Below are positions 7,845-15,286 of a DNA stretch of 64,000 bases, one piece after another. The DNA is from Paractinoplanes ovalisporus (GTDB lineage: Bacteria; Actinomycetota; Actinomycetes; Mycobacteriales; Micromonosporaceae), in NCBI RefSeq assembly GCF_016834655.1, contig NZ_JAENHP010000004.1, positions 744,001 to 808,000 on the forward strand, written 5' to 3'. The stretch's first letter is position 1; each line of letters starts with the position of its first letter. The notes under the pieces were generated by a model that saw only the letters and a list, made by a program, of their open reading frames with translations, had not been told where the DNA came from and did no database searches. The position numbers were made by a program, and so were the translations under genes.

Positions 7845-8635
7845 TGGACATCTCAACCATCGTCGGTGTAGTCGCCGGCCTCATCATCATCTTCACGGTG
7901 CAGATCCTCGAGGGCGGCTCACCGGCCTCGATCATCCTGATCCCCTCGATGCTGCTGGTGTTCGGCGGCGCGTTCTCGGCCGGTATGGCCGGCGGCGTGC
8001 TGAAGGACGCGACCGGCGCCGGCAAGATGCTGCAGAAGGCGTTCCTGGCCAAGGTCACGCCGCCGACGAAGCTGGTCGAGGAGATCGTGAAGCTGGCCGA
8101 GCGGGCCCGCCGCGAGGGCCTGCTGGCCCTGGAGGACGCGGTCAAGACGGTCGAGCACCCCTTCCTCAAGCGCGGTCTGCAGCTGGCGATCGACGGCACC
8201 GACCCGGATGAGCTCCACGACATCCTGCACGCCGAGATCGCGGCCAAGAAGAAGGCCGACAAGGCCAGCTCCAAGCTTTTCGAGAACATGGGCGGCTACG
8301 CCCCCACGATCGGCATCATCGGCACGGTCATGGGTCTCGTGCACGTGCTCGAGAACCTCGACAAGCCGGACACGCTCGGTCACTCCATCGCCGCCGCGTT
8401 CGTCGCGACCCTCTGGGGCGTGCTCAGCGCCAACGTCATCTGGCTGCCCATCGCCGCCCGTCTGACCCGCCTCAGCGGTGTCGAGGCCGAGGAGATGGAG
8501 CTGGTCGTCGACGGTGTCCTGGCCATCCAGGCCGGCTCCAACCCGCGTCTGGTCGCCCAGAAGCTCCGCAGCCTCCTCCCGCCGGACGAGGCCAAGAAGG
8601 CCGAGTCGGCCGCGAACACGAAGAAGGCGGCCTGA
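7844..8635 (+). CDS. motA: MotA stator protein
   Basis: A 263-residue MotA, the proton-channel stator subunit with four membrane segments (about 3-20, 28-48, 150-172, 182-205) and a cytoplasmic loop in between that carries the charged FliG-contact residues. The TM3-TM4 region reads GGYAPTIGIIGTVMGLVHVLE and LWGVLSANVIWLPIA, typical of MotA/PomA. It is coupled to flbD by a one-base overlap and followed by motB. Confidence 0.95.
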   Translation: MDISTIVGVVAGLIIIFTVQILEGGSPASIILIPSMLLVFGGAFSAGMAGGVLKDATGAGKMLQKAFLAKVTPPTKLVEEIVKLAERARREGLLALEDAVKTVEHPFLKRGLQLAIDGTDPDELHDILHAEIAAKKKADKASSKLFENMGGYAPTIGIIGTVMGLVHVLENLDKPDTLGHSIAAAFVATLWGVLSANVIWLPIAARLTRLSGVEAEEMELVVDGVLAIQAGSNPRLVAQKLRSLLPPDEAKKAESAANTKKAA

Positions 8636-8639
8636 CCCG

Positions 8640-9668
8640 ATGAGCGGTGGCGGGGGCAAGCGTAAGCAGAAGCACGAGGAGCACGAGGAGCACGTCAATC
8701 ACGAGCGCTGGCTCGTGTCCTACGCCGACATGCTGACCCTGCTGTTCGTTCTCTTCGTCGTCCTGTACTCCATGAGCGACGTCAACATGAAGAAGTTCGC
8801 CCAGCTCGCCTCCGGTCTCTCGTCCGGTTTCGGCGCGCAGAGCGTCGCCTTCCAGGGCCAGACCGGCCCGATGGACGGCTCCGGCAACAGTGCCGAGATC
8901 GTCGCCATCGACCCCGGCGCCAACCCGGGCGACGGCAAGGCCGGCTCGTCCAACCTGACCGCTCAGCAGAAGGAGGCCGTCAAGGCCGCGATGGCGGCCG
9001 AGGACCGCAAGAAGGCTTCGCAGAACGCGGACGCCGCCGCCAAGGAGGCCGAGAACCTCAAGAAGGTCGAGAACAAGATCTCCGACGCTCTGGCCGCCCA
9101 GAAGCTGCTCGGTTCGGTGCAGTTCACCATCGACCGGCGCGGCCTGGTCGTCACCATCCTCACCAACGAGGTCGTCTTCAACGGCAACCGGGCCGACCTG
9201 CAGCCCGGCGGCAAGAAGATCCTCGACGCCATCGCCCCGTCGCTGGTCAAGCTGCCCAACAACATCGAGGTCGACGGCAACACCAACCAGCTCAAGGCCA
9301 AGACCACGTTCTACCCGAGCGGCTGGGAACTCAGCGCGGCCCGCGCCTCGACCACCGTGCGTTATCTGGGGGCTCACGGCGTCGCCAAGAACCGGATGAG
9401 CGCCGTCGGTTTCTCCGACACCAAGCCACTGATCGACCCGTCCGACCCGCGCTCGATCACCATGAACCGCCGCGTGGACATCGTTGTTCTGACGACGCTC
9501 ACGGCCGACCAGGCAGCGCTACTGCCGGCCGCGGCCGGGGCCGACAACAAACTGCACCCGGGACAAACCTCAGCTGCAGCCAAGTCAGCTCAAACGCCCG
9601 CCACCAAGGCCGATACAACTGGCGAGACCGGCACGACTTCCGGCAACACCAACCCGACGCACGACTGA
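8640..9668 (+). CDS. motB: MotB stator protein
   Basis: A 342-residue MotB. A charged cytoplasmic N terminus (KRKQKHEEHEEH) precedes the single membrane helix SYADMLTLLFVLFVVLYSMS, which holds the proton-binding Asp. A plug and linker rich in Ala/Lys leads to the C-terminal OmpA-like peptidoglycan-binding domain (about 150-285, with ELSAARASTTVRYL and RRVDIVV). The last ~45 residues are a Thr/Ala/Pro tail. ATG 8640 was chosen because the longer frame starts inside motA. Confidence 0.95.
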   Translation: MSGGGGKRKQKHEEHEEHVNHERWLVSYADMLTLLFVLFVVLYSMSDVNMKKFAQLASGLSSGFGAQSVAFQGQTGPMDGSGNSAEIVAIDPGANPGDGKAGSSNLTAQQKEAVKAAMAAEDRKKASQNADAAAKEAENLKKVENKISDALAAQKLLGSVQFTIDRRGLVVTILTNEVVFNGNRADLQPGGKKILDAIAPSLVKLPNNIEVDGNTNQLKAKTTFYPSGWELSAARASTTVRYLGAHGVAKNRMSAVGFSDTKPLIDPSDPRSITMNRRVDIVVLTTLTADQAALLPAAAGADNKLHPGQTSAAAKSAQTPATKADTTGETGTTSGNTNPTHD

Positions 9669-9680
9669 GAGGAGCTTTCG

Positions 9681-10139
9681 ATGAGCAAGGACGAGACGAC
9701 TACTACCGCCGCCGACGCCCCCAAGAAGTCCAAGAAGATGCTGATGATCATCGTTATCGCCGCCGTCGTGCTGCTCGGTGGCGGTGGCGCCGGAGCGTTC
9801 TTCATGCTGAAGGGCGACAAGGCCGAGGCCGCTCCGGTCAAGGGCAGCGTGGTGGCCCTCGAAGAGGCGATGACGATCAACCTGGCCGACGGTCACTACC
9901 TCAAGCTGAACTTCTCGCTGCAGCAGACCGCGGACGCCGGCGCCGAGTCGGTCGACACGAGCGAGGCCCGCGAGCTGGCGATCGACGAGTACACCGGCAA
10001 GACCCTGGCCGCGCTCTCCACCGAGAAGGGCCGCGAGGAGATCAAGACCGACCTCACCGCGAAGATCGTGAAGGCGTACACCGAGGACGGCAAGAAGATG
10101 GTGATGGGGATGTACTACACCTCGTTCGTCACCCAGTAA
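9681..10139 (+). CDS. fliL: FliL basal-body associated protein
   Basis: A 152-residue FliL with a short Lys-rich cytoplasmic tail, one membrane helix (MLMIIVIAAVVLLGGGGAGAFF, about 21-43) and an extracytoplasmic domain containing MTINLADGHYLKLNFSLQ and the terminal GMYYTSFVTQ typical of FliL. It surrounds the stator and supports motor torque. Last gene of the flbD-motA-motB-fliL unit; a terminator follows. Confidence 0.92.
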   Translation: MSKDETTTTAADAPKKSKKMLMIIVIAAVVLLGGGGAGAFFMLKGDKAEAAPVKGSVVALEEAMTINLADGHYLKLNFSLQQTADAGAESVDTSEARELAIDEYTGKTLAALSTEKGREEIKTDLTAKIVKAYTEDGKKMVMGMYYTSFVTQ

Positions 10140-10151
10140 CAAGTAGTCATC

Positions 10152-10195
10152 AGCCAGGGCGGGTTCACTGCGGTGAACCCGCCCTACTGGCTTTA
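10152..10195 (+). terminator. Terminator after fliL
   Basis: A 13-bp perfect stem (10156-10168 with 10173-10185), tetraloop TGCG, a flanking AGCCA/TGGCT extension, and a CTTTAA tail. Confidence 0.85.
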
Positions 10196-10218
10196 ACGGG
10201 ATCAAAACGCCCCTCGCG

Positions 10219-10244
10219 CTCAGCCGTTCCGGAAACGAGCCGAT
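10219..10244 (+). promoter_or_regulatory. Putative sigma-FliA promoter for fliM operon (leaderless)
   Basis: CTCA-N16-GCCGAT, one mismatch to the sigma-FliA consensus. The -10 ends only 9 bases before the fliM GTG, so transcription would begin at or next to the start codon. Confidence 0.65.
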
Positions 10245-10253
10245 GGGGACAAC

Positions 10254-11201
10254 GTGACCAACGCCGCACGTACCCCGGGCCGGCTGTCCCGCCGTGGTCA
10301 GGGCGGAGGGCCGACCGCGTACGACTTCCGCAAGCCGATCAAGCTGTCACGTGAGCACATCCGGACCCTGCAGATCGCCTTCGAGACGTACGCACGCAGC
10401 TGCGGGACGCTGCTCACGACGCGTCTGCGGGCGGTCAGCAACGTCACGCTGGCCTCGATCGAACAGCTGAACTACGACGAGTACGTGGCGGCCCTGAACA
10501 ACCCCACGGTGATCGCGGTGGTGGTTCTCGACCCGCTGCCCGGCTCGGCCCTCATGGAGATCGCCACTTCGGCCTCCATGACCGCTATTGATCACATGCT
10601 CGGCGGCCCCGGCGGCGCCCAGCCCGAGCGGCCGCTGACCGAGGTCGAGATGCCCCTGCTCCGCGGTCTGCTGGAGCGGATGCTGGGCGAGCTGCGGTAC
10701 GGCTTCGAGACGCTGGTCGACATGTCGCCCAAGCTCAAGGAGATCGAGTACAACGCGCAGTTCCTCCGCGCCCATCAGCCCGGTGACGCCTGCGTGATCG
10801 CCTCGTTCGACATGAAGATCGGTGCCGAGGAGACGATGCACACGATCTGCCTGCCCTTCAACACGATCCTCCCGGTGCTGTCGCGCACCGAGACGGTGGT
10901 GCTCAGCGACGCCGAACGGGCCGCCAAGGACCTGGCGATGCGCAACCTCACGGCCGGACTTTCCTCCGCTCCGCTCGACGTTGCGGTCCGATTCCAGCCC
11001 ATTCGTATGCGAACCGATGACATCGTGGACCTACGTCCCGGAGACGTCGTGCCGTTGGGTCACCCGACCAGTCAGCCGCTCGAGGTGACCGTCAACGAGA
11101 CCGTTTTCGCCCATGCAGTTCCCGGTAATCAGGGTGCCCGGCTCGCCTGTCTTGTGGTGCCGACGCCCAAGGAATCGCCCAAGGAGTCTGGTCGCCCATG
11201 A
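10254..11201 (+). CDS. fliM: FliM flagellar motor switch protein
   Basis: A 315-residue C-ring protein. YDFRKPIKLSREHIRTL, the start of the conserved FliM middle domain, already appears at residue ~23; the CheC-like middle domain (about 40-225) includes the GGPGG switch motif, and the SpoA/FliN-like domain forms the C terminus (about 235-305). The usual N-terminal CheY-binding peptide (EIDALL type) is absent, and an in-frame TAA at 10194 with no ATG/GTG before 10254 rules out a longer protein. GTG 10254 lies right behind a sigma-FliA -10. The stop overlaps fliN (ATGA). Confidence 0.92.
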   Translation: MTNAARTPGRLSRRGQGGGPTAYDFRKPIKLSREHIRTLQIAFETYARSCGTLLTTRLRAVSNVTLASIEQLNYDEYVAALNNPTVIAVVVLDPLPGSALMEIATSASMTAIDHMLGGPGGAQPERPLTEVEMPLLRGLLERMLGELRYGFETLVDMSPKLKEIEYNAQFLRAHQPGDACVIASFDMKIGAEETMHTICLPFNTILPVLSRTETVVLSDAERAAKDLAMRNLTAGLSSAPLDVAVRFQPIRMRTDDIVDLRPGDVVPLGHPTSQPLEVTVNETVFAHAVPGNQGARLACLVVPTPKESPKESGRP

Positions 11202-11959
11202 CCGCGCCCACCATCACCGCGCCGCAGCTGGCGCTCGCCCGGAACGCGGCCGACGCCGCGCTGGGCGTCCTTCCCACGAGCCGGCCGCTGGCCGTCGCCG
11301 AGCCGGTCGCCGCGTCCGCGGACATCCTCACCGAGGGGCAGGCGGTCACTGCCAGGTTCAGCGGAGCGGCCGCCGGCGAGGTCGTCGTGGTGGTCGGGCA
11401 GGACCTGGCGGACGCGCTCAAGGAGAGTCCGCTCGGCGAGCTCGACCTGACCGCCGCGGTGCGCCCGGCCCTCGAGGCCGCCGCCCGGATCTTCGGCCCC
11501 GTCGTGCTCGACCCCGGCGTGGTGATGGAGCCGCAGGTGGCGCTCAGCGCGATCGCCGCCAAGGACGACGCCGTCGCGGTGCCGCTGGTCGAGGGCCCCG
11601 AGATCCGGGCCGTGCTGGCGCTGGCGCTGAGCCCCTGGCCCGCCGAGGGCGCGGGTGGCGGCAACGTGGCCCGCCGGGAGGCCGCGGCCGCACCCGCGGT
11701 GCAGCTCCGCGGAGGCCTGGACATGCTGCACGACGTCGAGATGGAGGTGTCGGCCGAGCTGGGCCGCACCCGGATGAGCGTACGGGAGCTCCTGTCTCTG
11801 ACGCCCGGAGCGATCGTCGAGCTCGACCGGGCCGCCGGCAGCCCCGCTGACCTGCTGGTCAACGGACGCCTGATCGCCCGGGGCGAGGTCGTGGTGGTCG
11901 ACGAGAACTTCGGCATCCGGGTCACCGAGATCGTCACCCCCGGCACCGAGCGGGAGTAA
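11198..11959 (+). CDS. fliN: FliN/FliY-type motor switch protein
   Basis: A 253-residue switch protein. The C-terminal ~75 residues are the SpoA/FliN domain (LDMLHDVEMEVSAELGRTRM, then LTPGAIVELDR and VVDENFGIRVTEIV). Ahead of it lies a ~140-residue domain with two helices (around 14-27 and 83-100) placed like those of the CheC-like domain of FliY, but the catalytic Glu/Asn pairs are replaced by Ala, Arg and Leu. Standard FliN is only ~100-140 residues. It builds the lower C-ring and docks the export apparatus. Phosphatase activity is unlikely on sequence grounds. Confidence 0.85.
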   Translation: MTAPTITAPQLALARNAADAALGVLPTSRPLAVAEPVAASADILTEGQAVTARFSGAAAGEVVVVVGQDLADALKESPLGELDLTAAVRPALEAAARIFGPVVLDPGVVMEPQVALSAIAAKDDAVAVPLVEGPEIRAVLALALSPWPAEGAGGGNVARREAAAAPAVQLRGGLDMLHDVEMEVSAELGRTRMSVRELLSLTPGAIVELDRAAGSPADLLVNGRLIARGEVVVVDENFGIRVTEIVTPGTERE

Positions 11960-11964
11960 CGGCC

Positions 11965-12408
11965 TTGTTCGAGCTCGTCCTGCGGATCGGCTTCTCGCTG
12001 TTCATCATCCTGGGGATGATGTGGGGCCTGGCCCGGCTCATCCGCCGTCCGCTGCTCGGGCGCGGGCACGGGACCCTGGAGGTGCTCAACCGCCAGCAGT
12101 TGTCCCGGGGCGCCGCGGTGGCCGTGGTCAAGGTGGCCGACCGCGCGATGATCCTCGGGGTCACCGATCAGCAGGTCAGCCTGCTCGGCGAGGCCGAGGT
12201 CGAGATCTTCGAGCACCACCCGGCCGAGCACCGCGACCACGTCGAGGTCGACGACGAGCTGGCCACGGAGTTGGCGAACGGGCCGGGCGACCTGCCCGGC
12301 CGGCATCCGGCGGCCCCGCGGCCCAGCCGGTTGGAAGGCTCGATCCTCTCGCCGCGCACGTGGCGCTCGGCGGTCGAGTTCCTCCGGGATCGGACCAGCC
12401 ACCGATGA
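11965..12408 (+). CDS. fliO: FliO flagellar biosynthesis protein
   Basis: A 147-residue FliO with one N-terminal membrane helix (LVLRIGFSLFIILGMMWGLA) and a small cytoplasmic domain containing LEVLNRQQLSRGAAVAVVKV and MILGVTDQQVSLL, the FliO hallmark. It assists assembly of the FliP/FliR gate. The start is TTG 11965, five bases after the fliN stop; the stop overlaps the fliP ATG (ATGA). Confidence 0.85.
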   Translation: MFELVLRIGFSLFIILGMMWGLARLIRRPLLGRGHGTLEVLNRQQLSRGAAVAVVKVADRAMILGVTDQQVSLLGEAEVEIFEHHPAEHRDHVEVDDELATELANGPGDLPGRHPAAPRPSRLEGSILSPRTWRSAVEFLRDRTSHR

Positions 12409-13262
12409 TCAAACGCGCGGTGTTCCTCCTGCTGGCGAGCCTCGGGTTCGCGCTCGTGCTGCTGCCCGGTGCGGCCGCGGCCGAGCCGTCCCGCACGCCC
12501 GCCGCCCCGGAACGCGCGCCGGTGACCTACACGGTCGCCCTGCCCGAGCGGGCCCCCGCGCCACCCAGCCCGCCCACCCGTCCCCGGGGCCCCAACCTCA
12601 ACGTCAACATCCAGGGCACCAACCCGGACGGCAGCCGCCCGGCCACCTCCCTGATCATCATGCTGGGCCTGACCGTGCTCTCGGTCGCGCCGGCCCTGCT
12701 GCTGCTCTGCACGTGCTTCACCAAGATCTTCATGGTGCTGGGCATCACCCGTAACGCGCTCGGTCTGACCAGCATGCCGCCCAATCAGGTGCTGGCCGGT
12801 CTGGCCCTGTTCATCAGCCTGTTCATCATGGGCCCGACCGTCTCGGCCATGAACGAGCAGGGCGTGCAGCCCTATCTGAAGGGTGACAAGACCCAGGCGC
12901 AGGCCTTCAAGGACGGCGTGCAGCCGCTGCGCGACTTCATGTGGAAGACCACCCGGGACGACGAGGTGGCGCTGATGATCAAGCTCTCGGGTCAGGAGCG
13001 GCCGGCCAACCGCAACGACGTCGAGCTCACCACGCTTGTGCCCGCGTTCATCCTGTCCGAGCTGCGGGCCGCGTTCATCATCGGCTTCGTCATCTTCATC
13101 CCGTTCCTGCTCATCGACATGGTGGTCTCGGCGTCCCTGATGTCGCTGGGCATGATGATGCTGCCACCGGTGACTGTTGCTTTACCCTTCAAGCTTTTGC
13201 TGTTCGTGATCGTCAACGGGTGGGGGTTGATCCTCACGGCGCTGGTGGCCTCGTACCGATGA
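12405..13262 (+). CDS. fliP: FliP export-gate protein
   Basis: A 285-residue FliP. It has a cleavable signal peptide (MIKRAVFLLLASLGFALVLL, Ala-rich cleavage region near 26-28), a Pro-rich spacer to about residue 75, then membrane helices with the family motifs LTVLSVAPALLLLCTCFTK, MPPNQVLAGLALFISLF and the C-terminal PFKLLLFVIVNGWGLI. FliP forms the core pore of the type III export gate with FliQ and FliR. The ATG 12405 overlaps the fliO stop and the TGA overlaps the next gene, which is fliR, leaving no room for fliQ. Confidence 0.95.
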   Translation: MIKRAVFLLLASLGFALVLLPGAAAAEPSRTPAAPERAPVTYTVALPERAPAPPSPPTRPRGPNLNVNIQGTNPDGSRPATSLIIMLGLTVLSVAPALLLLCTCFTKIFMVLGITRNALGLTSMPPNQVLAGLALFISLFIMGPTVSAMNEQGVQPYLKGDKTQAQAFKDGVQPLRDFMWKTTRDDEVALMIKLSGQERPANRNDVELTTLVPAFILSELRAAFIIGFVIFIPFLLIDMVVSASLMSLGMMMLPPVTVALPFKLLLFVIVNGWGLILTALVASYR

Positions 13263-14023
13263 ACTACAGCGTCCCGACCGCCGAGCTGCTGGCCCTCATG
13301 CTCGGCGCGGCCCGCACCGGGGCCTGGATGATGGTCTGCCCGCCGTTCAACTCGCGGCTCATCCCGGGCACGGTCAAGGCGCTGCTCTCCATCGGGCTGA
13401 CCCTGCCGATGGCGCCCTACCTGCGCGGCACGCTCCCGTCGCTGCAGACCTCGGACATCATCTTCAGCATCCTGATCCAGGTCTTCGTGGGCGCCGGGCT
13501 GGGGTTCGTCACCGCGCTGCTGTTCGCCGCCCTCCAGGCCGCGGGTGACCTGATCGACCTGTTCGGTGGTTTCACGCTGGCCATGGGTTACGACCCGCTG
13601 TCGCAGAACCAGAGCTCGATCTTCGGGCGGTTCTACAACCTCGTCGCCATCACGCTGCTGTTCGCCACCGACGGGCACCAGCTGGTGCTGCGCGGATTCC
13701 TGCAGACGTTCAAAACCGTGCCGCTGAACTGGACCTTCTCGTCGGGCGAGTTCAGCGAGCTGCTGATCCGGGGCATCGGCGAGATGTTCATGGCCGCCAT
13801 CCAGATCGCCGGCCCGCTGATCGCCGTCCTGTTTCTCACCGACGTCGCGTTCGGCCTGCTCAACCGCGTGGCTCCGGCGCTCAACGCGTTCCAGCTGGGC
13901 TTCCCGGCCAAGATCTTCATGGTTCTGCTGATCTCCGGTATTGCGATCTCCGCGCTGCCCGGCGTGGTCGACTCGATCGTGGAGCGCGCGGTCAACGCGG
14001 TGGTCACGATCAGCGGCGGCTAG
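13259..14023 (+). CDS. fliR: FliR export-gate protein
   Basis: A 254-residue FliR of normal length with about six membrane helices: ELLALMLGAARTGAWMMV at the N terminus, VFVGAGLGFVTALLFAALQAAGDLIDL in the middle with the conserved Gly/Gln, and LLNRVAPALNAFQLGFPAKI near the end. ATG 13259 overlaps the fliP stop. No FliQ sequence is fused to either end. It is followed 8 bases later by flhB. Confidence 0.94.
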   Translation: MNYSVPTAELLALMLGAARTGAWMMVCPPFNSRLIPGTVKALLSIGLTLPMAPYLRGTLPSLQTSDIIFSILIQVFVGAGLGFVTALLFAALQAAGDLIDLFGGFTLAMGYDPLSQNQSSIFGRFYNLVAITLLFATDGHQLVLRGFLQTFKTVPLNWTFSSGEFSELLIRGIGEMFMAAIQIAGPLIAVLFLTDVAFGLLNRVAPALNAFQLGFPAKIFMVLLISGIAISALPGVVDSIVERAVNAVVTISGG

Positions 14024-14031
14024 GGGGTGAG

Positions 14032-15123
14032 ATGTCGGGAGAGAAGACTGAACAACCGACACCCCAGAAACTCAAGAAGGCCAAGCGCGAAGGCCAGATC
14101 GGCCGCAGCCAGGACATCGGCGCCTGGTTCGGCATGCTGGCCGCGAGCGTCATGCTGCCCCGCACCCTGGAGTCGGCGCTCGAGCACGCCGAGAAGCTGA
14201 TGGCGCAGATCCCCGACGTCATCGCCGACCCGGAGCCGGCCCAGGCGATGGCCCTGCTCAAGGAAGCCGGCATGGGCACGGTCTGGGCCGTGCTCCCGCT
14301 GTCCATGACGATGATGGTGGTCGGCATCGCCGCGGCCGGTGCCCAGGGCGGCATCCGGGTCGCCACCAAGCTCTTCATCCCCAAGTTCAGCAAGCTCAAC
14401 CCGTGGCCCGGCCTCAAGCGGATGCTCGGCCCGCAGTCGCTCTGGGAGGGCGCCAAGGCGCTGATCAAGACTGCGGTGCTGGCCGGCGTCCTCTACGCCA
14501 CCACCAAGAGTGTCTTCCCGGCCCTGATGAGCGCCGGTCAGCTGCCTATCGCCGCCCTGCTCGGCACGGTCGTCGACGCCGCCCTCAACCTGATCCGGGC
14601 CGCCTCGGTGGCCGGCATCGTGATGGCCGCGGCCGACTACTTCGTCGTGCGCCGCCGCACCAACAAGCAGCTGCGCATGACCAAGGAAGAGGTCAAGCAG
14701 GAGTACAAGAACAGCGAGGGCGACCCGCTGATCAAGGCCCAGATCCGGGCCCGGCAGATGGCCATGGCCCGCAACCGGCAGATGGCCGACGTGCCGACGG
14801 CCGACGTGATCATGGTCAACCCGACCCACGTGGCGGTGGCGCTGCGCTACGAGCCGCAGAAGGGCGCGCCCCGGGTGGTGGCCAAGGGCCAGGGCCCGCT
14901 GGCCACCAAGATCCGCGAGCTCGCGGCCGAGCACCGGGTGCCCATGGTCGAGGACAAACCGCTGGCCCGGGCCCTCTACGGCGGCGTCGAGGTGGGGCAC
15001 GAGATCCCGGCCGAGTTCTTCGGCGCGGTGGCCAAGGTGCTGGCGTTCGTCATGAGCCTGAAGACGAAGGGATCGGCGGCAGGCCTGCACCGCAACCCAC
15101 ATTCTGAATCAGAAGCCGCATAA
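14032..15123 (+). CDS. flhB: FlhB export-switch protein
   Basis: A 363-residue FlhB. The N-terminal EKTEQPTPQKLKKAKREGQI motif is followed by four membrane helices (about 25-200) and the cytoplasmic domain, where VNPTHVAVALRY contains the NPTH autocleavage site that drives the switch from hook to filament export. Partner of FliK, which is encoded downstream on the other strand. The distal gene of the fliM operon; flhA has its own promoter. Confidence 0.95.
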   Translation: MSGEKTEQPTPQKLKKAKREGQIGRSQDIGAWFGMLAASVMLPRTLESALEHAEKLMAQIPDVIADPEPAQAMALLKEAGMGTVWAVLPLSMTMMVVGIAAAGAQGGIRVATKLFIPKFSKLNPWPGLKRMLGPQSLWEGAKALIKTAVLAGVLYATTKSVFPALMSAGQLPIAALLGTVVDAALNLIRAASVAGIVMAAADYFVVRRRTNKQLRMTKEEVKQEYKNSEGDPLIKAQIRARQMAMARNRQMADVPTADVIMVNPTHVAVALRYEPQKGAPRVVAKGQGPLATKIRELAAEHRVPMVEDKPLARALYGGVEVGHEIPAEFFGAVAKVLAFVMSLKTKGSAAGLHRNPHSESEAA

Positions 15124-15153
15124 CTGAAAAGTTAGGAGATTTCCTCACATAGG

Positions 15154-15169
15154 TCCCTCGAACGAGGGA
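15154..15169. other. Perfect 7-bp inverted repeat between flhB and flhA
   Basis: TCCCTCG-AA-CGAGGGA, 30 bases after flhB. It has no T tail, so it is at best a weak terminator or mRNA 3'-end hairpin. Confidence 0.4.
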
Positions 15170-15194
15170 AGATCGCCTTGGAGAGCAGCCCTTG

Positions 15195-15220
15195 CTCAGT
15201 GAAGGCGACGGACCGCCGAA
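15195..15220 (+). promoter_or_regulatory. Putative sigma-FliA promoter for flhA
   Basis: CTCA-N16-GCCGAA, a perfect match, 66 bases before the flhA GTG. Confidence 0.7.
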
Positions 15221-15286
15221 CAGAAAAACGCCAGGACGGCGACGACCGCGCAGGGATGGCTCCCACGCCCACTCCTGGAAGGTGCC

